Positions 7,149-12,527 are shown, counted from the stretch's first letter. The stretch is DNA of 12,527 nucleotides from Paenalcaligenes sp035301625 (GCA_035301625.1 DATGTW010000029.1:1-12527); one strand, 5' to 3'. The notes: a model not told the origin generated them from the sequence alone. Translations and numbers: made by a program.

Positions 7149-7187
7149 GGCTAATATTTAGCCAAATTTTTAGAACCAAGCTAAAAT
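7149..7187 (+). promoter_or_regulatory. Putative glyA promoter with overlapping inverted repeats
   Basis: A -10-like TAAAAT (7182-7187) is the best candidate, with a weak TTAGCC (7158-7163) 18 bp upstream as -35. GGCTAA-TAT-TTAGCC (7149-7163) is a perfect inverted repeat covering the -35, and a second one, TTTTAG with CTAAAA (about 7168-7186), spans the spacer and the -10. The resulting leader is about 40 nt. The repeats could be operators. I see no E. coli-type PurR or MetR site. Confidence 0.5.
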
Positions 7188-7234
7188 AGGGGGCTGTTTA
7201 ATTTAAGCCTACCTTCTTACTGTTAGGAACATAC

Positions 7235-8491
7235 ATGTTTGACCGTTCTCGTACCCTAGATGTGGTCGATCCCGACATTTGGGCGGCCATCGAAAAAGAA
7301 GACATCCGTCAAGAGCAACACATCGAGCTCATCGCCTCTGAAAACTACGCCAGCCCCGCAGTGATGCAGGCCCAAGGCACTCAGCTGACCAATAAATATG
7401 CCGAGGGGTATCCCGGGCGTCGTTATTATGGTGGCTGTGAATATGTTGATGTGATCGAGCAGCTCGCGATTGATCGTCTCAAAGAGCTTTTTGATGCACC
7501 GGCTGCCAACGTCCAGGCTAACTCTGGTTCACAAGCCAACCAGGCTGTTTATTTGGCCACACTCAAGCCCGGGGATACCGTCCTGGGTATGAATCTTGCC
7601 GAGGGTGGGCACTTGACGCACGGCTCCCCCGTGAATGCTTCTGGCATTTTGTATAATTTTGTGTCCTATGGCCTTGATGAGAACGAAGAGCTCGATTACG
7701 AGGCGCTCGAGCGTCTGGCCAAAGAGCACAAGCCCAAGCTTATCGTCGGTGGGGCCTCTGCTTATTCCCTGGAAATTGATTTTGAGCGCATGGGGCGCAT
7801 TGCCCGTGATAATGGCGCTCTCTTTATGGTTGATATTGCACACTATGCCGGCTTGGTTGCGGGGGGCGCTTATCCTAACCCCATGCCACATGCTGACTTT
7901 GTGACGTCGACCACACACAAATCACTGCGTGGTCCACGCGGTGGGGTCATCATGATGAAGCCCGAATACGAGCGCGCAATTAACTCCGCTATCTTTCCTG
8001 GATTACAGGGTGGGCCTTTAGTACATGTAATTGCTGCCAAAGCCGTTGCCTTTAAAGAGGCGTTGGATCCTAGCTTTAAAGACTATGCACAGCAGGTGGT
8101 TAAGAATGCTGACGTGTTGGCCAAAACACTGGTCTCGCGTGGCCTGCGTATCGTTTCTGGGCGCACCGAGAGTCACGTGATGCTAGTTGACTTGCGTAGC
8201 AAGGGTATCACGGGCAAGGATGCCGAGGCTGCGTTGGGCAAAGCACATATCACCATCAACAAAAACGCTATTCCTAACGATCCCGAGTCCCCCTTCGTCA
8301 CCAGTGGTGTACGTCTGGGAACACCGGCAGTGACGACGCGTGGCTTCAAAGAGGCCGAGTGCGAACTCACAGCGAATCTCATCGCGGATGTGTTGGATGA
8401 CCCTTTTAACGAGGAAAACCTGGCTCAGGTACGTGCTCGTGTGAATGAGCTCACTGCTCGTTTACCTGTGTATGGGGGCTCTTCTAAATAA
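7235..8491 (+). CDS. glyA: Serine hydroxymethyltransferase
   Basis: The 418-residue PLP enzyme interconverts serine and glycine with tetrahydrofolate, the main source of one-carbon units for purines, thymidylate and methionine. The active-site lysine is Lys229 in TSTTHKSLRGPRGG, the same number as in E. coli GlyA. Other conserved blocks are ELIASENYAS (31-40), LTNKYAEGYPGRRYYGG (51-67), NVQANSGSQAN (92-102), GGHLTHG (124-130) and the MVDIAHYAGL cofactor-binding segment (198-207). The length is typical and no key residue is missing. The start is placed by alignment to family N-termini; the GTTAGGAAC stretch gives a usable Shine-Dalgarno. It begins a compact run with nrdR, ribD and ribE; nrdR starts 27 bp after the glyA stop. 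Confidence 0.98.
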   Translation: MFDRSRTLDVVDPDIWAAIEKEDIRQEQHIELIASENYASPAVMQAQGTQLTNKYAEGYPGRRYYGGCEYVDVIEQLAIDRLKELFDAPAANVQANSGSQANQAVYLATLKPGDTVLGMNLAEGGHLTHGSPVNASGILYNFVSYGLDENEELDYEALERLAKEHKPKLIVGGASAYSLEIDFERMGRIARDNGALFMVDIAHYAGLVAGGAYPNPMPHADFVTSTTHKSLRGPRGGVIMMKPEYERAINSAIFPGLQGGPLVHVIAAKAVAFKEALDPSFKDYAQQVVKNADVLAKTLVSRGLRIVSGRTESHVMLVDLRSKGITGKDAEAALGKAHITINKNAIPNDPESPFVTSGVRLGTPAVTTRGFKEAECELTANLIADVLDDPFNEENLAQVRARVNELTARLPVYGGSSK

Positions 8492-8511
8492 ACGAGCCCA
8501 CGAGGGCTCGT
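8492..8511 (+). promoter_or_regulatory. Hairpin in the glyA-nrdR gap covering the nrdR ribosome binding site
   Basis: ACGAGCCC (8492-8499) and GGGCTCGT (8504-8511) make a perfect 8-bp stem with an ACGA tetraloop. The only Shine-Dalgarno-like sequence for nrdR, GAGGG (8502-8506), lies in the loop and 3' arm. The stem begins 1 nt after the glyA stop. There is no T-run, so it is more likely a translational or RNA-stability element than a terminator. Confidence 0.6.
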
Positions 8512-8518
8512 GACGCCT

Positions 8519-9082
8519 ATGAAATGTCCATTTTGTAATCACGAAGACACTCAGGTCTTAGATTCACGAGTCCTTGAGGACGGTGACGCCATTCGGCGTC
8601 GCCGTCGTTGCTTGTCATGCGACCGGCGTTTTACAACTTACGAGCGGGCCGAGCTGATGATGCCCACTGTGGTCAAGCGTGACGGCAGTCGGATGAGTTT
8701 CGACCCATCACGGGTGCGGGCCAGCATGGAGTTGGCGTTGCGCAAACTCACAGTGCCTAGCCAAGAGGTTGATGCCGCTATCGAACGTATCCGCGAGAGC
8801 ATTCTGTTGACTGGCGAGCGCGAAATCAATACCGAAGAGATTGGTGATCGCGTGCTCGAAGAGTTACTTAAACTCGATCAGGTGGCTTATATCCGTTTTG
8901 CCTCGGTCTATAAAAGCTTTAATGATATTGATGAGTTTGTCCAAGCCATTCACGAGATGCAGCGCGTTATCGAGGCTAATAATGGGCGCGCCGCTAAAAG
9001 CTCTATAGAGAAAAAAGCGGTAAAAAAAGCCGCTAAAAAAACGACAGCAACTACCGCTGAAAAAAATCAGCGCAAAAAATAG
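8519..9082 (+). CDS. nrdR: Transcriptional repressor NrdR
   Basis: NrdR is a zinc-ribbon/ATP-cone regulator that represses ribonucleotide reductase genes when dATP is abundant. Four cysteines form the N-terminal zinc ribbon: Cys3 and Cys6 (MKCPFC) and Cys31 and Cys34 (RCLSCDRRFTTYE). The ATP-cone follows at about residues 49-139 (VVKRDGSRMSFD to YIRFASVYKSFNDIDEF). The family usually starts MKCPFC, so the ATG at 8519 is chosen over the in-frame GTG at 8510, which would add three residues and has a poorly spaced Shine-Dalgarno. From here the protein is 187 residues; family members are usually about 150-160. The excess is a C-terminal tail from about residue 153 rich in Lys, Ala and Thr. The gene lies between glyA and ribD; an nrdR-rib linkage is common in proteobacteria. 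Confidence 0.96.
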   Translation: MKCPFCNHEDTQVLDSRVLEDGDAIRRRRRCLSCDRRFTTYERAELMMPTVVKRDGSRMSFDPSRVRASMELALRKLTVPSQEVDAAIERIRESILLTGEREINTEEIGDRVLEELLKLDQVAYIRFASVYKSFNDIDEFVQAIHEMQRVIEANNGRAAKSSIEKKAVKKAAKKTTATTAEKNQRKK

Positions 9083-9093
9083 GCCAGTATGTC

Positions 9094-10254
9094 ATGCTAA
9101 ATGAGGAATCCAACGACAACCACTGGATGGCTCGCGCACTCGAGTGTGCCAAGCGCTCTTTGTTTTTAAGCGCACCTAATCCAAGAGTGGGCTGTGTAAT
9201 TGTGCAAAATGATGATTTAGTTGCCCAAGGATTTACACAACAGGCGGGTCAGGCGCATGCCGAGGTGATGGCGCTGACCGAGGCTCAAGACCAAGGCTTC
9301 CATGATTTTAGTCATTGCACGTTTTATGTCACCTTAGAGCCATGTAGTCACTATGGCCGTACAAAGCCATGTGTAGATGCCATTATCGAGGCTAGTCCAA
9401 AGCGCGTTGTGATAGCTTTACCTGACCCTAACCCACAGATTGCAGGCCGTGGCATTGCTCAACTCAGAGCAGCGGGTATCGAGGTACGGGTAGGCGTACA
9501 GCTCGAAGAGGCAGCTTGGCTCAATGTGGGGTTTGTCTCGCGGATGCTTGAAAATCGGCCCTGGATTTGGCTCAAGATTGCCAGCTCAATGGATGGCTTT
9601 ACAGCCCTCGAAGACGGGCGTTCACAGTGGATTACCTCTGCAACTGCACGTGATCACGGCCATCGTTGGCGGGCGCGTAGCGATTTGGTGGTGACTGGTT
9701 CAGGCACAGTGCTGGCAGACAACCCACAGCTTAATGTTCGTGCCGTGCCGACCGTAAGACAACCCATGCGGGGTGTTTTTGACGGGCAGTTATCTTTGTC
9801 ACCAGATTTGCAGTTTTTTCAAAAGCAACCCGTAATGGTGTGGGCCGCAGAGGGTGTCTCAGAAGAGCGGCAGGCAGTTTTTGAAGAGCGCGGGGTTTAC
9901 GTTCGACAGCTACCAGGGACCGAGCGCGGACAGGTTGATTTGGATGCATGGAAAGAATGGCTCATTCAGCAAGAGTTCAATGAAATCCACGTGGAAGCTG
10001 GTGGACGCCTTAATGGAGCCTTTGTACAGGCTGGATTAGTTGATCAGGTGGTTGCTTATATGGCACCAGCATATTTGATGCATGGGCAGCCGGCTGTGAT
10101 AGGACAGCCACCGTCCCAGCTTAGCCAGGCTTGGCGTTTAAATTTGATTCATACCCAAAAGGTTGGCCCAGATGTCGAATTGGTATTGCGCAACGAAGAG
10201 CGTTGGCAGGGTTTACTGACTCAATTGTTACAACAAGCAGAACGCGATATTTAA
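9094..10254 (+). CDS. ribD: Bifunctional riboflavin biosynthesis deaminase/reductase RibD
   Basis: The 386-residue enzyme carries out two successive riboflavin steps: deamination of the GTP-derived diaminopyrimidine, then NADPH-dependent reduction of the ribose side chain. The N-terminal deaminase (about 10-150) has its zinc site in HAEV (His55, catalytic Glu57) and in EPCSHYGRTKPC (Cys84, Cys93). The C-terminal reductase (about 155-370) shows LKIASSMDGFTAL, DLVVTGSGTVLADNPQLNVR split around 197-216, and IHVEAGGRLNGAF (298-310). Length is normal. The ATG at 9094 gives a family-like N-terminus, though its Shine-Dalgarno is weak; Met12 (9127) is an alternative start just before the conserved ARALECAKRS helix. 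It starts 11 bp after nrdR, leaving no room for an FMN riboswitch, and ribE follows after 2 bp. Confidence 0.96.
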   Translation: MLNEESNDNHWMARALECAKRSLFLSAPNPRVGCVIVQNDDLVAQGFTQQAGQAHAEVMALTEAQDQGFHDFSHCTFYVTLEPCSHYGRTKPCVDAIIEASPKRVVIALPDPNPQIAGRGIAQLRAAGIEVRVGVQLEEAAWLNVGFVSRMLENRPWIWLKIASSMDGFTALEDGRSQWITSATARDHGHRWRARSDLVVTGSGTVLADNPQLNVRAVPTVRQPMRGVFDGQLSLSPDLQFFQKQPVMVWAAEGVSEERQAVFEERGVYVRQLPGTERGQVDLDAWKEWLIQQEFNEIHVEAGGRLNGAFVQAGLVDQVVAYMAPAYLMHGQPAVIGQPPSQLSQAWRLNLIHTQKVGPDVELVLRNEERWQGLLTQLLQQAERDI

Positions 10255-10256
10255 TT

Positions 10257-10880
10257 ATGTTTACCGGAATTGTTCGTGCCGTTGGCAAAATAGTTAACAC
10301 CGCTCCCATTAAAGAAGATGATCAACAGGCGGGCTTGCGTCTGGCGGTAGACGCGGCAGGCTTAGATCTCAGTCAGGTTCAAATTGGAGACTCTATTTCC
10401 ATTCAAGGCGCTTGCATGACAGTGCTGAGCCATGCCGATGGACAGTTCGAGGTGGATATCTCTCAAGAAAGCCTATCACGTACCGCGGGTTTAGATAAGC
10501 CGGGCCCTGTCAATCTCGAGGCAGCCATGAGGTTGGGCGATACCTTGGATGGGCATATGGTATTAGGGCATGTTGATGGGGTCGGGCATATCACTGTATT
10601 TGAACCGGTGGGCGAATCCTATTTATTGCAAATAGCTGCTCCAGAACATTGCGCTAAATATTTGGCGTTCAAGGGCTCAGTGACTATTAATGGCGTTAGT
10701 CTGACTGTTAATGATGTCCAGGATAATGCTCAAGGAGGGTGTACCGTCAGCATTAATTTGATCCCGCATACGGTGGCGGCAACGACTTTTCAATATGCTC
10801 AAGTCGGCGATCCCGTCAACATTGAGGTAGATACCATTGCTCGTTATGTTGAGCGGATGCTGCAAAAAATAAAAGCTTGA
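10257..10880 (+). CDS. ribE: Riboflavin synthase, alpha subunit
   Basis: The 207-residue enzyme dismutates two molecules of 6,7-dimethyl-8-ribityllumazine to riboflavin. It is built from two tandem lumazine-binding domains. The N-domain begins MFTGIVRAVG and has GDSISIQGACMTV (about 44-56) and SQESLSRT (about 70-77). The C-domain has GHMVLGHVDG (about 99-108), GSVTINGVSLTVN (about 141-153), NLIPHTVAATTF (about 166-177) and the closing VNIEVDTIARYVERML. The ATG at 10257, 2 bp after the ribD stop, is chosen because MFTGIV is the near-universal start; the longer frame from 10131 adds 42 residues that overlap ribD out of frame. With no evident Shine-Dalgarno of its own, translation is probably coupled to ribD. 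Some authors call this gene ribC. ribBA and ribH are not in the window. Confidence 0.96.
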   Translation: MFTGIVRAVGKIVNTAPIKEDDQQAGLRLAVDAAGLDLSQVQIGDSISIQGACMTVLSHADGQFEVDISQESLSRTAGLDKPGPVNLEAAMRLGDTLDGHMVLGHVDGVGHITVFEPVGESYLLQIAAPEHCAKYLAFKGSVTINGVSLTVNDVQDNAQGGCTVSINLIPHTVAATTFQYAQVGDPVNIEVDTIARYVERMLQKIKA

Positions 10881-10905
10881 GCTTAGCCCCTATTCTGAGT
10901 ATAAT
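10877..10905 (+). promoter_or_regulatory. Promoter of tRNA-Ser
   Basis: TTGAGC (10877-10882) and a consensus TATAAT (10900-10905) are separated by exactly 17 bp. The predicted start falls about 6 nt before the mature tRNA 5' end. The -35 hexamer contains the ribE TGA stop codon (10878-10880). This is the best promoter in the window, as expected for a stable RNA gene. Confidence 0.85.
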
Positions 10906-10918
10906 TACCGTTTATTTT

Positions 10919-11009
10919 GGATAGGTGGCCGAGTGGTTGAAGGCGCACGCCTGGAAAGCGTGTATACGTGAATAGCGTATCGAGGGTTCGAATCCCTCCC
11001 TGTCCGCCA
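10919..11009 (+). tRNA. tRNA-Ser (anticodon GGA)
   Basis: A 91-nt class II tRNA with 3' CCA encoded. The acceptor stem is GGATAGG with CCTGTCC (one T-G pair), followed by discriminator G and CCA. The anticodon arm is CACGC-CTGGAAA-GCGTG, giving anticodon GGA, which reads UCC and UCU serine codons. A long variable arm (about TATACGTGAATAGCGTATC) and the T-arm GAGGG-TTCGAAT-CCCTC complete it. The long variable arm and discriminator G agree with a serine tRNA; it is not tRNA-Sec because the anticodon is not TCA. It has its own promoter and terminator, but read-through from ribE is also possible because no terminator separates them. Confidence 0.97.
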
Positions 11010-11018
11010 AGACATACG

Positions 11019-11053
11019 AATCGCTGAGTTGGTTTCGACTCAGCGATTTTTTT
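11019..11053 (+). terminator. Strong intrinsic terminator after tRNA-Ser
   Basis: AATCGCTGAGT (11019-11029) and ACTCAGCGATT (11038-11048) form an 11-bp perfect stem, followed by T residues through 11053. It lies 9 bp after the encoded CCA and 22 bp before the ATG of the VTC-domain gene. Confidence 0.93.
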
Positions 11054-11075
11054 ATATCAATAATTACTAAAAAAG

Positions 11076-11840
11076 ATGATAGATTTGCTGCGTGATTTTG
11101 ACCCCGTGTCCCTTGGCGAACTAGATCGTCGGGCACGGTTGATGCGTCGCACTGATAACAAATACGTACTAAACACACAGCAGCTGGCACAGTTTTTACA
11201 GTGTCATTACGACGATTATGATGTGCTCAATATTGATGGGGCACAACAATTCCATTACAGCAACTTATATCTCGATAGTGTGGATTTTGACACTTTTAGG
11301 GACCACAATATGGGCCGGCGGCGGCGTTTCAAGATCCGCTTTCGGCATTATCGTGAGGCACAGCTTTATTTCTTTGAGGTCAAAATTAAAGGGTTTCGAA
11401 ATGAAACTCTAAAGTACAGAACCCGCACCGATCAACAGGCGTTTGAATCTCCCCGACTACCTGAGCATTTATATCAATTTGCCAGTAACCATATCTCAGA
11501 GCATTATGGCTATTCATTAGAGTACCCATTATTCCCATCCATGTACGTTGACTATGAACGTATTACTTTGGTCGGTAAAGAGCAGGCCGTGCGCATCACT
11601 ATCGATAACCACATTCGCTATAGAAATGCCCAAGCAACGCAGGACTTGCCAGCTGATTATTATGTCGTAGAGGTTAAATCTGCGCTGGGGCGATCGGCCG
11701 CCGACCGGTGGCTACGCAGCCAAAGAAAGCATCCAGTGCGGCGTTGTTCAAAGTATTGCATGGGGGTTAATTTATTGGCTTTCCCCGAGAAAAACACTCG
11801 TTTCATGCCTGTGCTGCGCCGTCAATTTGAATATCAGTAA
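11076..11840 (+). CDS. VTC-domain protein (polyphosphate polymerase-like)
   Basis: The 254-residue protein resembles the bacterial VTC domain, a tunnel-fold (CYTH/TTM-like) module related to the yeast polyphosphate polymerase subunit Vtc4. Visible elements are RRTDNKYVLN (24-33), a YLDSVDFDTF strand-turn (65-74), basic RRRRFKIRFRHY (81-92), acidic/basic FFEVKIKG (99-106), LKYR (112-115), YVDYERITL (157-165) and VVEVKSALGRS (197-207). Alternating Arg/Lys and Glu residues pointing into the tunnel would bind polyanionic phosphate and metal. No signal peptide or membrane segment is present. Polyphosphate synthesis is inferred from the family; bacterial members of this group are little studied. 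No membrane partner or CotH-like gene is next to it. The ATG is weakly supported: only AAAAAG precedes it, and the strong tRNA terminator ends 22 bp upstream. Confidence 0.8.
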   Translation: MIDLLRDFDPVSLGELDRRARLMRRTDNKYVLNTQQLAQFLQCHYDDYDVLNIDGAQQFHYSNLYLDSVDFDTFRDHNMGRRRRFKIRFRHYREAQLYFFEVKIKGFRNETLKYRTRTDQQAFESPRLPEHLYQFASNHISEHYGYSLEYPLFPSMYVDYERITLVGKEQAVRITIDNHIRYRNAQATQDLPADYYVVEVKSALGRSAADRWLRSQRKHPVRRCSKYCMGVNLLAFPEKNTRFMPVLRRQFEYQ

Positions 11841-11842
11841 TA

Positions 11843-12118
11843 CTAAAAACGACGGCCACTACGACGCAATCGATTGAGCGAATCGCGATTCAGTCTTTTT
11901 GCTTCTTCTTCGGCGTAGGCTTCTTCACCTGCTTCGTAGGGACCCTGGTACATGCATTCATCAGGATTCAGTGCGCACATCATGCGTTGCGCAGCTAATG
12001 AAGGTGAGCGCGAGGTGCTGCTATTGCCGTGGCCATGATGCCCGCTAGAGGCGCAAGCGGCTAATAAACTAATTAATGCAATAAGCGAAAGGGAACGGAC
12101 TAAAGATGCCAGATTCAT
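11843..12118 (-). CDS. Small putative lipoprotein, unknown function
   Basis: A 91-residue protein with a classic lipoprotein signal: Arg8, a hydrophobic core (about 9-20), and lipobox LLAAC with Cys22 as the lipidation site. The residues after it, ASSGHHGHG (23-31), are flexible and hold three histidines. The mature part has two cysteines (Cys48 and Cys55, in MCALNPDECMY), an acidic helix-like run (YEAGEEAYAEEEAKRLN, 61-77) and a very basic C-terminus ending RRSGRRF. I do not recognise the family. Position +2 is Ala, so outer-membrane sorting is expected by the usual rule. AGGGTG precedes the ATG by about 4 nt. It is convergent with the VTC-domain gene, with stop codons 2 bp apart and no terminator between them, so the transcripts may overlap. 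Confidence 0.82.
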   Translation of the reverse strand: MNLASLVRSLSLIALISLLAACASSGHHGHGNSSTSRSPSLAAQRMMCALNPDECMYQGPYEAGEEAYAEEEAKRLNRDSLNRLRRSGRRF

Positions 12119-12151
12119 GGTGCACCCTTTGTATCTTTGTACTGTCTATAG

Positions 12152-12179
12152 GTTATAGCGACATTTGAATAAATGACTA
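12152..12179 (-). promoter_or_regulatory. Putative promoter of the small lipoprotein gene
   Basis: Read on the minus strand, TAGTCA (12179-12174, 4/6 match) and TATAAC (12157-12152, 5/6 match) are 16 bp apart. The leader to the ATG at 12118 would be about 27 nt. Confidence 0.5.
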
Positions 12180-12377
12180 AAACCTAAAAGTGTAGCAAAA
12201 ATTCAATTTTAAAAGGCATGATTTACAGGCCCTTACTTTTGTGAGATGCAGGATAATCTAAGTAAAGTTTTGTTTTCAAGTCAAGAAAAAATGAGTGTGC
12301 TTAGCATCCAGAACCCTATTTTTGCGGAAAATAATTTTTTTGTTGCATAAAAGGAACGAGAAAATGGGCCAAATCTA

Positions 12378-12431
12378 CCCTTGAGGGGTCTATAGGGTTT
12401 TCCCCTAGCTTTTACCTAGGGTTTTCCCTAG
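12378..12431. promoter_or_regulatory. Cluster of palindromic sites, probable multi-site operator
   Basis: Three related dyads occur within 54 bp. The first is CCCT-TG-AGGG (12378-12387). The second is TAGGGTTTTCCCCTAG (12393-12408), a near-palindrome. The third is CTAGGG-TTTT-CCCTAG (12416-12431), a perfect 16-bp palindrome. The second and third share the core TAGGGTTTTCCC at a 24-bp period, and the half-sites CCCTAG and CTAGGG between them also pair (12403-12408 with 12416-12421). The cluster ends 58 bp before the last start codon. The regulator is unknown. Confidence 0.6.
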
Positions 12432-12489
12432 AATAGTAAGTGTAGTTCGCAATCATTGTTTTAGAGCACAGTTTTTGAAAGGGTTTTTA

Positions 12490-12527
12490 ATGTTTAACGA
12501 TCATTTGGCGGCAACTGGAACTACAAC
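12490..12527 (+). CDS. 5' end of an unidentified gene (partial)
   Basis: An ATG at 12490 opens a frame reading MFNDHLAATGTT up to the window edge. AAAGGG lies 6 nt upstream as a plausible Shine-Dalgarno. Only 12 codons are visible and I do not recognise the protein. The N-terminus does not look like a signal peptide. Support for a real gene comes from the ribosome binding site and from the palindrome cluster upstream. With so few codons, a chance frame cannot be excluded. Confidence 0.5.
   Translation, partial: MFNDHLAATGTT

Larger units (their letters stand above)
12119..12489. other. AT-rich non-coding region between the lipoprotein gene and the last gene
   Basis: This 371-bp region holds the minus-strand promoter of the lipoprotein gene at its left end. 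From 12181 to about 12360 it is visibly AT-rich, with long A and T runs and no open reading frame of note. A possible plus-strand promoter, TTGCGG (12322-12327) and CATAAA (12346-12351) 18 bp apart, comes before a palindrome cluster at 12378-12431. The last 58 bp lead to the final ATG. Confidence 0.6.

Noticed and set aside
8510..8518. GTG start for nrdR, three codons upstream
   Set aside because: NrdR proteins begin MKCPFC, and GAGGG is only 3 nt from this GTG, too close for a normal ribosome binding site.
9083..9093. FMN riboswitch before ribD
   Set aside because: Only 11 bp separate nrdR and ribD, and no RFN-like sequence is visible elsewhere upstream.
10131..10256. Longer reading frame extending ribE 42 residues upstream
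   Set aside because: The extension overlaps ribD out of frame and has no family similarity; MFTGIV at 10257 is the conserved riboflavin synthase start.
10919..11009. tRNA-Ser as an integration site for a mobile element
   Set aside because: No integrase gene and no repeated copy of the tRNA 3' end were seen in the window, and the downstream genes do not look like a genomic island.

Overview
The window reads as a chromosomal core-genome segment of a betaproteobacterium, most likely Burkholderiales and probably Alcaligenaceae-like. The evidence is the gene order rplM-rpsI-argC-erpA, convergent with anmK and an M23 endopeptidase that diverge from tyrS, followed by glyA-nrdR-ribD-ribE. I recall this order from Bordetella-type genomes. 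Protein sequences and a moderate GC content fit this. The genus cannot be fixed from the sequence alone.

Layout. Positions 1-461 hold the end of rplM and all of rpsI (ribosomal proteins L13 and S9), closed by a hairpin. argC (arginine synthesis) and erpA (iron-sulfur carrier) follow, each with its own sigma70-like promoter. On the minus strand, a membrane-anchored M23 murein endopeptidase gene runs into anmK, a kinase that recycles anhydro-MurNAc, so this pair is a cell-wall remodelling and recycling unit. A 299-bp divergent spacer separates it from tyrS, which is followed closely by a PEBP-family (YbhB/YbcL-like) gene and two hairpins. The next block is glyA-nrdR-ribD-ribE (serine/glycine and one-carbon metabolism, ribonucleotide-reductase repressor, riboflavin synthesis). 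It is tightly packed and probably co-transcribed. A tRNA-Ser(GGA) gene follows, with a promoter that starts inside the ribE stop region and a strong terminator. The right end holds a VTC-domain (polyphosphate-polymerase-like) gene, a convergent small lipoprotein gene, about 370 bp of AT-rich non-coding DNA, and the first codons of an unidentified gene.

Most of the window is ordinary housekeeping DNA. No transposase, integrase, CRISPR array, toxin-antitoxin pair or defence cassette is visible. The most unusual structure is a cluster of palindromes at 12378-12431, including CTAGGG-TTTT-CCCTAG and a near-copy 24 bp away, just upstream of the truncated last gene. It looks like a multi-site operator. 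Secondary points of interest are a hairpin that encloses the likely nrdR ribosome binding site, a lysine/alanine-rich tail on NrdR, a hydrophilic insertion in AnmK, inverted repeats over the -35 regions of erpA and glyA, and a VTC-domain gene with almost no room for its own promoter.
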